A stretch of DNA of 40,352 bases from Nocardioides sp. (GTDB lineage: Bacteria > Actinomycetota > Actinomycetes > Propionibacteriales > Nocardioidaceae), in NCBI RefSeq assembly GCF_004803405.1, contig NZ_SSXI01000193.1, positions 1 to 40,352 on the forward strand, read 5' to 3'. Both the position numbers and the translations under genes were made by a program. Under the pieces are notes generated by a model. The model saw only the letters and a program-made list of their open reading frames with translations. It ran no database searches and had not been told where the DNA came from. Positions 1 through 7,788 of the stretch are shown in pieces. How positions within the stretch are numbered: the stretch's first letter is position 1; every line of letters starts with the position of its first letter.

Positions 1-156
1 CAGCAAGCTGCCGCCGGCGCCTCCCGCCGCGCTGCCGGCCGATGGGATCTGGCCGAGCGCGTCTCCGGCGCAGAAGCGGGCAGCAAGCTGCCGCCGGCGC
101 CTCCCGCCGCGCTGCCGGCCGCTTGGATCTGGCCGAGCGCGTCTTTGGCGCAGGCG
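1..156. repeat. Tandem 80-bp intergenic repeat (about 2 copies, first cut by window edge)
   Basis: Bases 1-80 and 81-156 are two copies of one unit with a period of exactly 80. They are almost identical over the first 70 bases and differ at only a few positions (42, 44 and two near 65). Each unit holds the block GAGCGCGTCT-CGGCGCAG, then a hairpin GGCAGC-AA-GCTGCC (79-92 in full) and a GC-rich tail. The second copy runs up to the stop codon of the dodecin gene at 157. The reverse complement of the same blocks occurs in the array at 36154-36660, so this is a dispersed family. No convincing coding potential is seen. Confidence 0.85.
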
Positions 157-372
157 CTACTCGTCGTCCTCGAGGCGGAACCCGACCTTCATCCCGACCT
201 GGAAGTGCTCGACCTCGCCGTCCTTGATCTGGCCCCGGACCTGCGTGACCTCGAACCAGTCGAGGTGCCGGAGGGTCTGGCTGGCGCGCTCGACGCCGTT
301 GCGGATGGCCTGGTCGATGCCGTCCGGGGACGTGCCGACGATCTCGGTGACGCGATAGGTGCGGTTGGACAT
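157..372 (-). CDS. Dodecin family flavin-binding protein
   Basis: This 71-residue protein is a typical dodecin in length and sequence. Dodecins form hollow dodecamers in the cytoplasm that bind flavin (riboflavin, FMN or related) and are thought to store or buffer it. The protein starts MSNRTYRVTEIVGTS, has the conserved central Trp of the segment HLDWFEVTQVRGQI that stacks on the flavin ring, and ends in an acidic EDDE tail. The ATG at 372 is preceded by a TACGCT box (384-379) with 6 nt between, so the mRNA is probably leaderless. It is divergent from the DUF3099 gene, and an 80-bp repeat tract abuts its stop codon. Confidence 0.92.
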   Translation of the reverse strand: MSNRTYRVTEIVGTSPDGIDQAIRNGVERASQTLRHLDWFEVTQVRGQIKDGEVEHFQVGMKVGFRLEDDE

Positions 373-378
373 GTCAGC

Positions 379-434
379 AGCGTACTGGTGATCAGCCGAG
401 CGCGTCTGCTGTGCGGATGGAGGGGACGTAGGCT
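379..434. promoter_or_regulatory. Back-to-back leaderless promoters for dodecin and DUF3099 genes
   Basis: On the minus strand, TACGCT (384-379) lies 6 nt before the dodecin ATG at 372. On the plus strand, TAGGCT (429-434) lies 6 nt before the DUF3099 ATG at 441. Neither gene has a purine-rich Shine-Dalgarno at normal spacing, so both transcripts probably begin at or next to the start codon. No strong -35 hexamer is visible for either. The assignment is inferred from spacing and consensus. Confidence 0.6.
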
Positions 435-440
435 GGGGGC

Positions 441-767
441 ATGTCCATCCACCGGCCGTTGCGCGTGCGGGAGGAACCGGCCATCCGCATCACGACGGCC
501 GGCGCCGACCCGCAGGCGGACCTGTCGCGCCGCCAGCGCAAGTACGTCATCGCGATGACGATCCGCTCGCTGTGCTTCGTCGCTGCCGCGATCACGGGCG
601 CGGCCGGCCTGGTCTGGGTATGGCCCTTCCTGATCCTCGCCGCCGTCGTGCTTCCCTACGTCGCCGTGGTCATGGCCAACGCCAACGACAGCCGCGCCAC
701 CGAACTGCCCCTCACCGGCGGCGGAGACGCCCAGCGCCAGCTCGGTCCCGGGAGCCATGGAGCCTGA
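441..767 (+). CDS. DUF3099 family membrane protein
   Basis: This 108-residue protein matches the actinobacterial DUF3099 pattern: a basic cytoplasmic N-terminal part, a conserved RRQRKYVIAMTIRSLCF stretch around residues 30-46, and two hydrophobic segments (about 37-53 and 56-77), the second with LPYVAVVMANA. It is probably a small inner-membrane protein of unknown function. The start is set by the leaderless TAGGCT box 6 nt upstream. The last 11 bp overlap the next gene, so the two are probably co-transcribed and coupled. The family call is by recalled similarity. Confidence 0.85.
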   Translation: MSIHRPLRVREEPAIRITTAGADPQADLSRRQRKYVIAMTIRSLCFVAAAITGAAGLVWVWPFLILAAVVLPYVAVVMANANDSRATELPLTGGGDAQRQLGPGSHGA

Positions 768-954
768 CATCTGCTCGGCCAAGGGCTGCCGCAACCCCGC
801 CGCCTGGCAGCTGCTCTGGAACAACCCCAAGCTGCACACGCCCGACCGCCGCAAGACCTGGCTCGCCTGCGAGCAGCACCGCGAGTCGCTGGAGCACTTC
901 CTGGGCGCGCGAGGATTCCTGAAGGAGACCCTCCCGCACCAGCCGGCGGGGTGA
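757..954 (+). CDS. Small conserved actinobacterial protein, possible zinc-binding Cys/His motif
   Basis: A 65-residue soluble protein starting inside the end of the DUF3099 gene (11-bp overlap), with a GGGAG ribosome-binding site just upstream. Cys6, Cys11, Cys38 and His41 form a CX4C...CX2H pattern that could bind zinc. Between them is WNNPKLHTPDRRKTW, a block I recall as strongly conserved in actinobacterial homologues. Database entries sometimes label such proteins 'acetone carboxylase', which the sequence does not support: it is far too short and has no subunit signature. The function is unknown. Its coupling to DUF3099 and closeness to SURF1 suggest an envelope or respiratory context, but that is inference. 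Confidence 0.75.
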   Translation: MEPDICSAKGCRNPAAWQLLWNNPKLHTPDRRKTWLACEQHRESLEHFLGARGFLKETLPHQPAG

Positions 955-956
955 GC

Positions 957-1949
957 TCAGCCGCCGATCGCGGACATCGGCCGGTCCGGCTGCAGGAAGC
1001 TCGGGTCGTCGATGCCGTGGCCGGGGGCTTTCCCCCACATGGCGGTCCGCCAGCGCTCGACGATGTCGTCGTCGGAGGCGCCTGCCCGCATGGCGAGCCG
1101 GAGGTCCGACTCCTGCCGGGCGAACAGGCAGTTGCGGACCTGGCCGTCGGCGGTGAGCCGGACCCGGTCGCAGTCGCCGCAGAAGGGCCGGGTGACTGAC
1201 GCGATGACCCCGACCGTGGCCGGTCCCCCGTCGACCAGGAACAGCTCGGCGGGCGCGCTCCCCCGTGGTTCCTCGGCAGGAGTGAGCGTGAAGGTCGAGG
1301 CCAGGGAGACGAAGATCTCGTCGGCGGTGATCATGCCGTCGCGGCTCCACCCGTGCTGGGCGTCGAGGGGCATCTGCTCGATGAAGCGCAGCTGGTAGCC
1401 GCGGTCGAGGCACCACTGGAGGAGCTCGGGCGCCTGGTCGTCGTTCACACCGCGCAGCAGCACCGCGTTGACCTTCACCGGACCGAGCCCGGCTTCCTCC
1501 GAAGCGGCGAGACCCTCGATCACGTCGTCGAGCCGGTCCCGGCGGGTGATCTCGTGGAACGTCTCGCGTCGGACCGAGTCAAGGCTCACGTTGACCCGAT
1601 CCAGGCCCGCCGCCGCAAGCGCGGCGGCCGTCCGCGCCAGGCCGAGCGCGTTCGTGGTGATCGACATCTCGACCTCCGCGTCGACCGCACGGACCCGGCG
1701 GACGATGTCGACCAGACCGCGTCGGACGAGCGGCTCACCACCGGTGAAGCGGACCTCGCGCACTCCGAGGCGCTGCGTCGCGACGGTGATCAGCCGCACC
1801 ACCTCGTCGTCGGTGAGCTGGTCGTCGGTCGGCAGCCAGTCGAGCCCCTCCGGCGGCATGCAGTAGGTGCAGCGCAGGTTGCAGCGATCGGTCAGCGACA
1901 CCCGGAGGTCGGTCGCGACACGCCCGTGACGGTCGATCAGCGGCAGCAC
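957..1949 (-). CDS. moaA: GTP 3',8-cyclase MoaA (molybdenum cofactor biosynthesis)
   Basis: This 330-residue radical SAM enzyme converts GTP to 3',8-cyclo-7,8-dihydro-GTP, the first committed step to molybdopterin. The SAM-binding [4Fe-4S] motif is Cys23-X3-Cys27-X2-Cys30. The C-terminal substrate-binding cluster is CGDC...NC in the segment around FCGDCDRVRLTADGQV. The C-terminus ends in the conserved Gly-Gly tail required by the family. It starts with GTG at 1949, 6 nt after TATGCT (1961-1956), so it is probably leaderless. Its stop lies 2 bp from the stop of the convergent small gene. No other moa genes are in the window. Confidence 0.97.
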   Translation of the reverse strand: MLPLIDRHGRVATDLRVSLTDRCNLRCTYCMPPEGLDWLPTDDQLTDDEVVRLITVATQRLGVREVRFTGGEPLVRRGLVDIVRRVRAVDAEVEMSITTNALGLARTAAALAAAGLDRVNVSLDSVRRETFHEITRRDRLDDVIEGLAASEEAGLGPVKVNAVLLRGVNDDQAPELLQWCLDRGYQLRFIEQMPLDAQHGWSRDGMITADEIFVSLASTFTLTPAEEPRGSAPAELFLVDGGPATVGVIASVTRPFCGDCDRVRLTADGQVRNCLFARQESDLRLAMRAGASDDDIVERWRTAMWGKAPGHGIDDPSFLQPDRPMSAIGG

Positions 1950-1955
1950 CCGACC

Positions 1956-2019
1956 AGCATAGGCCCGGCACGTCTAGTCGCGAGCCGGATCGTCGTCGGG
2001 CGAGCACTGGTCATACGGT
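1956..2019. promoter_or_regulatory. Divergent leaderless promoters for moaA and SURF1 gene
   Basis: The 76-bp gap between moaA and the SURF1 gene holds TATGCT on the minus strand (1961-1956), 6 nt before the moaA GTG, and TACGGT on the plus strand (2014-2019), 6 nt before the SURF1 GTG at 2026. The geometry is the same as at the other leaderless starts in this window. No clear -35 boxes are seen. Confidence 0.55.
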
Positions 2020-2025
2020 TGTCAC

Positions 2026-2931
2026 GTGCGTGACTGGCTGGCGTCGTGGCGGTTCCTGGTGAGCCGACGCTGGCTGCTGTTCTTCCTGGCCATCGTCATG
2101 GTCGGCTACGGGACGTGGTGGCTCGGCGAGTGGCAGTTCGGCCGACTCGAGGACCGCAAGCAGCGCAACGCGGTGGTCCGGGCGAACGAGGACCGGACCC
2201 CGGCACCCGTCGCCGACGTGCTGGCGCCCGGTCAGCCCGTCGCGGAGGACGAGGAGTGGCGACTGGTCACCGCCACCGGGGAGTACGACGTCGACGACAC
2301 CGTCGTCGTCCGCTACCGCACCCGCGACGGAATGCCGGGAGTGGAGGCCGTCGTACCCCTGGTGACCGACAGCGGGACGGCTGTCGTGGTGGACCGGGGC
2401 TGGCACCCCACCGACGACCCGAGCTTCGACCCGGCCGACCTGCCGGCTCCACCGGCCGGGGAGGTCACCATCACCGGCTGGGTCCGGGCGGACGGCACCG
2501 GCGACAGCACCGAGGTCACCGACCACTCCACGCGCGCGATCAACAGCGCCGAGATCGGGGTGGCCGCCGACCGCGAGGTCTTCACGGGCTTCGTCGCGCT
2601 GCGGTCGGAGAGCCCGGAGCCCGCGGAGCCGCTGGAGCCGGTCGAGCTGCCCGAGCTGGACGACGGACCCCACTTCTTCTACGGGCTGCAGTGGTGGTTC
2701 TTCGGGATCCTCGCGTTGGGCGGGTTCCTCTACCTCGCGTGGGACGAGCGCAGGAACGGCCCTCGCGGTGAGCGCGCGCGGAGCCGACGCCGGCGGTCGG
2801 GCGGGCCGTTCTCCCGTCAGAGCGAGCGGGTCATCCCGCCGTCCACCGGCACCATCGTCCCGGTCACGAAGGACGACGCCGGCGAGAGCAGGAAGGCTGC
2901 GACCCGACCGAACTCCTCGGGCGCGCCGTAG
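2026..2931 (+). CDS. SURF1 family cytochrome oxidase assembly protein
   Basis: A 301-residue SURF1-like membrane protein that aids maturation of heme-copper (aa3) cytochrome oxidase, probably handling heme A insertion. The layout is typical: one transmembrane segment near residues 18-35 followed by WWLGEWQFGRLEDRKQRN, a large extracytoplasmic domain with the conserved VVVDRGWHP block, and a second transmembrane segment near 225-243. The GTG start at 2026 follows TACGGT by 6 nt. The C-terminal 45 or so residues are basic and then of low complexity. They are read from DNA that is antisense to the end of the next gene, giving a 115-bp convergent overlap, and may be a read-through tail. Confidence 0.9.
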   Translation: MRDWLASWRFLVSRRWLLFFLAIVMVGYGTWWLGEWQFGRLEDRKQRNAVVRANEDRTPAPVADVLAPGQPVAEDEEWRLVTATGEYDVDDTVVVRYRTRDGMPGVEAVVPLVTDSGTAVVVDRGWHPTDDPSFDPADLPAPPAGEVTITGWVRADGTGDSTEVTDHSTRAINSAEIGVAADREVFTGFVALRSESPEPAEPLEPVELPELDDGPHFFYGLQWWFFGILALGGFLYLAWDERRNGPRGERARSRRRRSGGPFSRQSERVIPPSTGTIVPVTKDDAGESRKAATRPNSSGAP

Positions 2932-3587
2932 CGACGCAACGGGATCTGCTCCTCCCACCGGACCCTGGCGGCCTGGGGGTCACCGGTGGCCTCGTCGAGC
3001 TCGGCGACCCGCTCGGTGCCGATCCGACCCGGCATCAGGCCGTTCACGCGGATCCCCCGTGGCCCGAGCTCGTCGGCGAGGTCCTTGGCCACCATGGCGA
3101 GACCCGGTCGCAACCCGTTGGACACCGACAGCCCCGGCACCGGTTGACGGACGCTGGTCGACAGCACGAACGCGATCGAGCCGTCCTGCTCCAGCGCCGC
3201 GCCCACCTCCCGCGCCAGCCGCACGCCGCCGAGGAACACCGAGCCGAACGCAGCCACCCACTGCTCGTCGGTGACCTTCGAGACCGGGCCCGGCGGCGGC
3301 CCGCCGACGCTGATCAGCGCCCCGTCGAGTCGACCCCACCGCTCCCGGGCGGTCTCGATCAGCCGCCCGGGTGTGGCGGGGTCGGCGTTGTCGGCGACGA
3401 CACCGACCACGGCGTCGCTGCCCGCGCGCCCGCCGAGCCCCTCGACCGCGGCGTCCACCGCACCGGGCTGCCGGCCGGAGACGACGACCGAGGCCCCCTC
3501 GGCGACCAACTCCTCGGCGGTCGCGCGGCCGAGGCCCCGGGTCCCGCCGGTCACGATGAACACACGGTCGCGCAGTTGCAGGTCCAT
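2817..3587 (-). CDS. SDR-family protein lacking the YxxxK catalytic pair
   Basis: A 256-residue short-chain dehydrogenase/reductase-like protein. The Rossmann fold is clear: TGGTRGLG (residues 13-20) for NAD(P) binding, and a C-terminal GIRVNGLMPGRIGTERV block. In the position of the canonical YSASK the sequence reads LSVSN (residues 153-157), so both the catalytic Tyr (Leu153) and Lys (Asn157) are absent, while Ser143-Ser145 remain. It may be a non-canonical reductase subfamily or a non-enzymatic binder; I recall related SDRs with the same loss. The start is the ATG at 3587, which gives the expected N-terminus. It overlaps the SURF1 gene tail to tail by 115 bp. Confidence 0.88.
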   Translation of the reverse strand: MDLQLRDRVFIVTGGTRGLGRATAEELVAEGASVVVSGRQPGAVDAAVEGLGGRAGSDAVVGVVADNADPATPGRLIETARERWGRLDGALISVGGPPPGPVSKVTDEQWVAAFGSVFLGGVRLAREVGAALEQDGSIAFVLSTSVRQPVPGLSVSNGLRPGLAMVAKDLADELGPRGIRVNGLMPGRIGTERVAELDEATGDPQAARVRWEEQIPLRRYGAPEEFGRVAAFLLSPASSFVTGTMVPVDGGMTRSL

Positions 3588-3616
3588 GGCCCCGAGCCTA
3601 GGAGACGGGACCGAGC

Positions 3617-5389
3617 CTACGGCGCGACGTCCGGCTCCTCGATGAGCGCTTCGAGGCTCTCGGCGATGTGCGAGACCGGCACGACGTCGGGCGCACCCTT
3701 CCGCGCGGCGTCGGCGGTGTGGTCGTCCGGCTGTCGCTGGCTCTCGCGCTCCGCCTCGACCCGCTTCAGGTAGTGCTCCACCTCCCGGTCGCGCTGGGCG
3801 CCGTCCCAGCGGAGGTGGCCGCGGACGAGGTCCGCAACGTACGGCGCCGCGCCGACGCCACGGTCGAACGTCTCGATCGAGATCCGCATCCGGCGGGTCA
3901 GGATGTCGTCGAGATGGCGGGCGCCCTCGTGGGTCACCGCGTAGACGGCCTCGACCTGCAGGTAGTCCTCGGCGCCGGGCAGCGGGTCGCCCAGCTCCGG
4001 CTCGGCCGCGACCAGGTCCAGGACCTCCAGCACCAGCGACCCGTATCGCTCGAGGAGGTGCTCGACCCGGTTCACCGCGAGGCCGGACTGTCGCGCCAGG
4101 GTCCGTCGCTGGTTCCAGAGCGCCTGGTAGCCGTCCGCGCCGACGAGCGGGATCCGCTCGGTGACGCAGTCCCCCACCCGCCGGCCGAGCACCGACTCCA
4201 GCCCGTGCACCGCCTCGTCGACGGCGTCCGCCGCCATCACCCGGTAGGTCGTGTACTTCCCGCCGGCGACCACCACGAGCCCGGGCACGCTGTGCGCCAC
4301 CGCGTGCTCGCGGGAGAGCTTCGACGTCGCTGCGTCCTCGCCCGCCAGCAGCGGCCTCAGACCCGCGTACACGCCTTCCACGTCGTCGCGGGTCAGCGGC
4401 ACCTCCAGCACCCGGTTGACGTGCTCCAGCAGGTAGTCGATGTCCAGCGAGCTCGCCGCCGGGTGGTCCTTCGAGAGCTCCCAGTCGGTGTCCGTGGTGC
4501 CGATGATCCAGTGCCGCTTCCACGGGATCACGAACAGCACGGACTTCTCGGTGCGCAGGATCAGCCCGGTCTCACCCCTGATCCGGTCCCGTGGCACCAC
4601 CAGGTGGATGCCCTTGCTGGCGCGCACCTTGAACTGACCCCGCTCCCGGGCCATCGACTGCGTCTCGTCGGTCCACACGCCGGTCGCGTTGATGACCTGC
4701 GAGGCCCGGATCGTGAACCGGTGCCCGGTCTCGAGGTCGATCACCTCCGCGCCGACCACCCGCTCGCTCTCCTTGACCAGGCCCAGCACGCGGGTCCGTG
4801 ACGCCACCGCGGCGCCGTACGTGGCGGCGGTGCGGGCGAGGAACATGGTGTGCCGCGCGTCGTCGACCTGGGCGTCGTAGTAGCGGATAGCGCCCACGAG
4901 TGCGTCCTTGCGCAGCGAGGGGAACGCTTTGCGCGCACCGTGCCGGCTCAGGTGCTTGTGCAGAGGCACGCCGTCGCCGTACCCGCTGGCCCTGGACATC
5001 GCGTCGTACATCGCGACGCCGGCACCTGCGTACCAGCGCTCCCAGCCGCGACCGTTGAGCGGGTAGAGGAACGGCACGGGACGGACCAGGTGCGGAGCCA
5101 GCCTCTGCATGAGCAGGCCGCGCTCCTTGAGCGCCTCGGCGACCAGCCGGAAGTCCAGCATCTCCAGGTAGCGCAGGCCGCCGTGCACGAGCTTCGAGCT
5201 GCGGCTGGACGTGCCGGAGGCGAAGTCACGTGCCTCGACGAGCCCGACCGTGAGCCCGCGGGTCGCGGCGTCGAGCGCGGCGCCCCCACCGACGACGCCA
5301 CCGCCGATCACCAGCACGTCGAGGTGCTGGGTGGCCATCCGCTTCAGCGCGGCGTTGCGCGCGCGAGGCGAGAGTGCGGCGGGGTTCAT
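3617..5389 (-). CDS. glpD: Glycerol-3-phosphate dehydrogenase GlpD
   Basis: A 590-residue FAD-dependent, membrane-associated enzyme oxidising sn-glycerol-3-phosphate to dihydroxyacetone phosphate and passing electrons to menaquinone. The N-terminal FAD motif VIGGGVVGGG lies near residues 27-36, followed by GTSSRSSKLVHGGLRYLE, the family's second signature. AGGKYTTYRVMA lies in the substrate domain, and the C-terminal DAO_C domain occupies roughly residues 420-540. The ATG at 5389 has a strong GAGGAG ribosome-binding site 5 nt upstream. It lies 21 bp downstream of glpK on the same strand, so glpK-glpD is an operon. No glpF or regulator is nearby. Confidence 0.96.
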   Translation of the reverse strand: MNPAALSPRARNAALKRMATQHLDVLVIGGGVVGGGAALDAATRGLTVGLVEARDFASGTSSRSSKLVHGGLRYLEMLDFRLVAEALKERGLLMQRLAPHLVRPVPFLYPLNGRGWERWYAGAGVAMYDAMSRASGYGDGVPLHKHLSRHGARKAFPSLRKDALVGAIRYYDAQVDDARHTMFLARTAATYGAAVASRTRVLGLVKESERVVGAEVIDLETGHRFTIRASQVINATGVWTDETQSMARERGQFKVRASKGIHLVVPRDRIRGETGLILRTEKSVLFVIPWKRHWIIGTTDTDWELSKDHPAASSLDIDYLLEHVNRVLEVPLTRDDVEGVYAGLRPLLAGEDAATSKLSREHAVAHSVPGLVVVAGGKYTTYRVMAADAVDEAVHGLESVLGRRVGDCVTERIPLVGADGYQALWNQRRTLARQSGLAVNRVEHLLERYGSLVLEVLDLVAAEPELGDPLPGAEDYLQVEAVYAVTHEGARHLDDILTRRMRISIETFDRGVGAAPYVADLVRGHLRWDGAQRDREVEHYLKRVEAERESQRQPDDHTADAARKGAPDVVPVSHIAESLEALIEEPDVAP

Positions 5390-5410
5390 GAGGCTCCTCC
5401 GGTTGCCGGC

Positions 5411-6934
5411 TCAGACATCGACCCAGTCGAGGGTTCTCTCGACGGCCTTCTTCCACTGCGCGTACCCCTCGGCCCGCCGCTCCTCGCTCCATTGCGGCTC
5501 CCAGCGGGTGTCCTCGCGCCAGTTCTGGCGCAGCTCCTCGGTGTCGGCCCAGTAGCCGACCGAGAGCCCGGCGGCGTAGGCCGCGCCCAGCGCGGTGGTC
5601 TCCGGCACGACGGGTCGGCTCACCGGCACCCCCAGTACGTCGGCCTGGATCTGCATGCAGAGGCTGTTGATGGTGACGCCACCGTCGACCTTGAGCACCT
5701 CGAGCTGGACGCCGGAGTCGGCGCACATCGCCTCGGCGACGTCGCGCGACTGGTAGCAGATCGCCTCCAGCGTCGCCCGGGCGAGATGCGCGTTGGTGTT
5801 GAACCGGGAGAGACCGACGATCGCGCCGCGCGCGTCGGACCGCCAGTACGGCGCGAACAGGCCCGAGAACGCCGGGACGAAGTAGACGCCACCGTTGTCC
5901 TCCACCTGCCTGGCTAGTGCCTCCGACTCCGCGGCACCACTGATGATCCCGAGCTGGTCGCGCAGCCACTGGACCGCCGATCCGGTCACCGCGATCGAGC
6001 CCTCAAGGGCGTACACGCACGGCTCGTCGCCCAGCTGGTAGGCCGGCGTCGTCAGCAGGCCGGCCTTGGACCGGACGATCTCGGTCCCGGTGTTGAGCAG
6101 CATGAAGTTGCCGGTGCCGTAGGTGTTCTTCGCCTCGCCGGGGGCGAAGCAGACCTGACCCACGGTCGCGGCCTGCTGGTCGCCGAGGATGCCCGTGATC
6201 GGCACCTCGCCGCCGAACGGTCCGAGCACCCGCGTCGTCCCATAGGGTCCCGCAGCGGCCGCCGCCGAGGACTCCCTGATCCGCGGCAGCATGGAACGCG
6301 GGATGCCGAAGAACCCGAGCAGCTCGTCGTCCCAGTCAAGCGTCTCCAGATCCATCAGCATGGTACGGCTCGCGTTGGTGACGTCGGTCGCGTGGACGCC
6401 GCCGTCGGGACCGCCGGTCAGGTTCCACAGGACCCAGCTGTCGGTGGTCCCGAACAGTGCGTCGCCCCGCTCGGCCGCCTCCCGGACGCCGGGCACCTGG
6501 TCGAGGATCCACTGCAGCTTCCCGCCGGAGAAGTACGTCGCCGGCGGCAGGCCGGCGCGATGGCGGATCACGTCGCCGCGACCGTCCCGGTCGAGCGTCG
6601 CGGCGATCGCGTCGGTGCGGGTGTCCTGCCACACGATCGCGTTGTGGAGCGGCCGCCCGCTGCGGCGGTCCCACACGATCGTGGTCTCGCGTTGGTTGGT
6701 GATGCCGACCGCCGCGAGATCGCGCGCATCAAGCCGCGCCTTGCCCAGCGCGGTCTGAACGACTGCCGACGTGCGCTCCCAGATCTCGACCGGGTTGTGC
6801 TCGACCCAGCCGGCGCGCGGCAGCACCTGCTGGTGCTCCAGCTGGTGTCGCGCGACCTCGGCCCCACTGTGGTCGAAGACCATGAACCGGGTGCTGGTCG
6901 TGCCCTGGTCGATCGCCCCCACGAACTCCGCCAT
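5411..6934 (-). CDS. glpK: Glycerol kinase GlpK
   Basis: A 507-residue FGGY-family kinase that phosphorylates glycerol to sn-glycerol-3-phosphate using ATP. The N-terminus [16 protein letters not shown] is the ATPase phosphate-1 motif. [12 protein letters not shown] and the AIVWQDTR motif follow, and [12 protein letters not shown] is typical of glycerol kinases. The C-terminal lobe carries [15 protein letters not shown]. The reading frame is open further upstream, but the ATG at 6934 gives the standard N-terminus and family length. First gene of the glpK-glpD operon. A weak CAGAGT box 6 nt upstream may serve a leaderless start. Confidence 0.96.
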   Translation of the reverse strand: MAEFVGAIDQGTTSTRFMVFDHSGAEVARHQLEHQQVLPRAGWVEHNPVEIWERTSAVVQTALGKARLDARDLAAVGITNQRETTIVWDRRSGRPLHNAIVWQDTRTDAIAATLDRDGRGDVIRHRAGLPPATYFSGGKLQWILDQVPGVREAAERGDALFGTTDSWVLWNLTGGPDGGVHATDVTNASRTMLMDLETLDWDDELLGFFGIPRSMLPRIRESSAAAAAGPYGTTRVLGPFGGEVPITGILGDQQAATVGQVCFAPGEAKNTYGTGNFMLLNTGTEIVRSKAGLLTTPAYQLGDEPCVYALEGSIAVTGSAVQWLRDQLGIISGAAESEALARQVEDNGGVYFVPAFSGLFAPYWRSDARGAIVGLSRFNTNAHLARATLEAICYQSRDVAEAMCADSGVQLEVLKVDGGVTINSLCMQIQADVLGVPVSRPVVPETTALGAAYAAGLSVGYWADTEELRQNWREDTRWEPQWSEERRAEGYAQWKKAVERTLDWVDV

Positions 6935-7002
6935 GCGCCAACTCTGGCACAGCCGACCGCCCCCTGTGGTGCAGGTGCGCGCCACGCCAGGCAAGCAGGG
7001 TC

Positions 7003-7033
7003 TTGACCTCAACGTAACTTCAGGTTTCACGAT
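7003..7033 (+). promoter_or_regulatory. MerR-type promoter with SoxR-like operator in a 19-bp spacer
   Basis: TTGACC (7003-7008) is a good -35 box. Nineteen bases further on lies CACGAT (7028-7033), a plausible -10. The long spacer contains an inverted repeat, ACCTCAA (7006-7012) and TTCAGGT (7019-7025), around CGTAAC. The core CCTCAACGTAACTTCAGG matches the classical SoxR box at 15 of 18 positions by my count. An over-long 19-bp spacer with a central palindrome is the hallmark of promoters activated by MerR-family regulators. The Shine-Dalgarno AAGGAG (7052-7057) and ATG (7063) follow. No MerR gene is in the window. Confidence 0.7.
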
Positions 7034-7062
7034 GGTGTCAACGCCAACTCGAAGGAGCATCC

Positions 7063-7788
7063 ATGAACAACGTCGCACTCGTCACCGGCGGCAGCGCCGG
7101 CCTCGGCCGGGCCCTGGTCGCCGGGCTGGCCGAGCGCGGGTGGTCGGTGATCACCGACGCCCGGGACGCAGGTCGCCTCGCCAGCCTCGGCGACCTCCCG
7201 CACGCCGACCGGATCACGGCGATCCCGGGCGACGTCACCGACGCCGGGCACCGCGCTGCGCTGGCCACCGCCGTCGACGAGCATGGTCGACTCGACCTGG
7301 TCGTGCACAACGCCAGCACGCTGGGACCGGTCAGCGGCGACCGCCGGTTCCGGCTGCTCGCCGACACCACGCCCGAGGACCTCCGGCACGTCTGGCGGCA
7401 CAACGTCGACGCCCCGCTCGTCCTGACCTCGCTGCTGCTGCCGGCGCTGGCGGCCTCGGAGGGGGTCCTGGTGTCCATCTCCTCCGACGCGGCCGTGGAC
7501 CACTACCCGGGATGGGGGCTGTACAGCGCGTCCAAGGCCGCGCTCGACCACGTCACCTTGACCTTCGGCGTCGAGAACCCCGCTATCGCCGCCTACGCCG
7601 TGGACCCGGGAGACATGCGCACCGAGATGCACCAGGAATGGTTCCCGGACGAGGACATCTCCGACCGTCCCCTTCCCGAGACCGTCGTCCCGCACCTGCT
7701 CGGCCTGCTGCAGCGCCGGCCGCCGTCGGGGCGCTACCGAGCCGCCGACCTGCCGGCTGCCGCACCCGTGGCCCGCGAGGTGGCCTGA
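7063..7788 (+). CDS. SDR family NAD(P)-dependent oxidoreductase
   Basis: A 241-residue classical SDR with all catalytic features: TGGSAGLG (residues 8-15) for cofactor binding, HNAS replacing NNAG, an active-site Ser in ISSDAAV near residue 140, and Tyr154-X3-Lys158 in YSASK. The substrate is unknown. The C-terminus has [19 protein letters not shown], a PG motif followed by Thr as usual. AAGGAG lies 5 nt before the ATG. Its stop codon overlaps the start of the QueA-like gene (TGATG at 7786-7790), so the two products are probably made together and may act in one pathway. Expression appears to be driven by the MerR-type promoter at 7003-7033. Confidence 0.92.
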   Translation: MNNVALVTGGSAGLGRALVAGLAERGWSVITDARDAGRLASLGDLPHADRITAIPGDVTDAGHRAALATAVDEHGRLDLVVHNASTLGPVSGDRRFRLLADTTPEDLRHVWRHNVDAPLVLTSLLLPALAASEGVLVSISSDAAVDHYPGWGLYSASKAALDHVTLTFGVENPAIAAYAVDPGDMRTEMHQEWFPDEDISDRPLPETVVPHLLGLLQRRPPSGRYRAADLPAAAPVAREVA

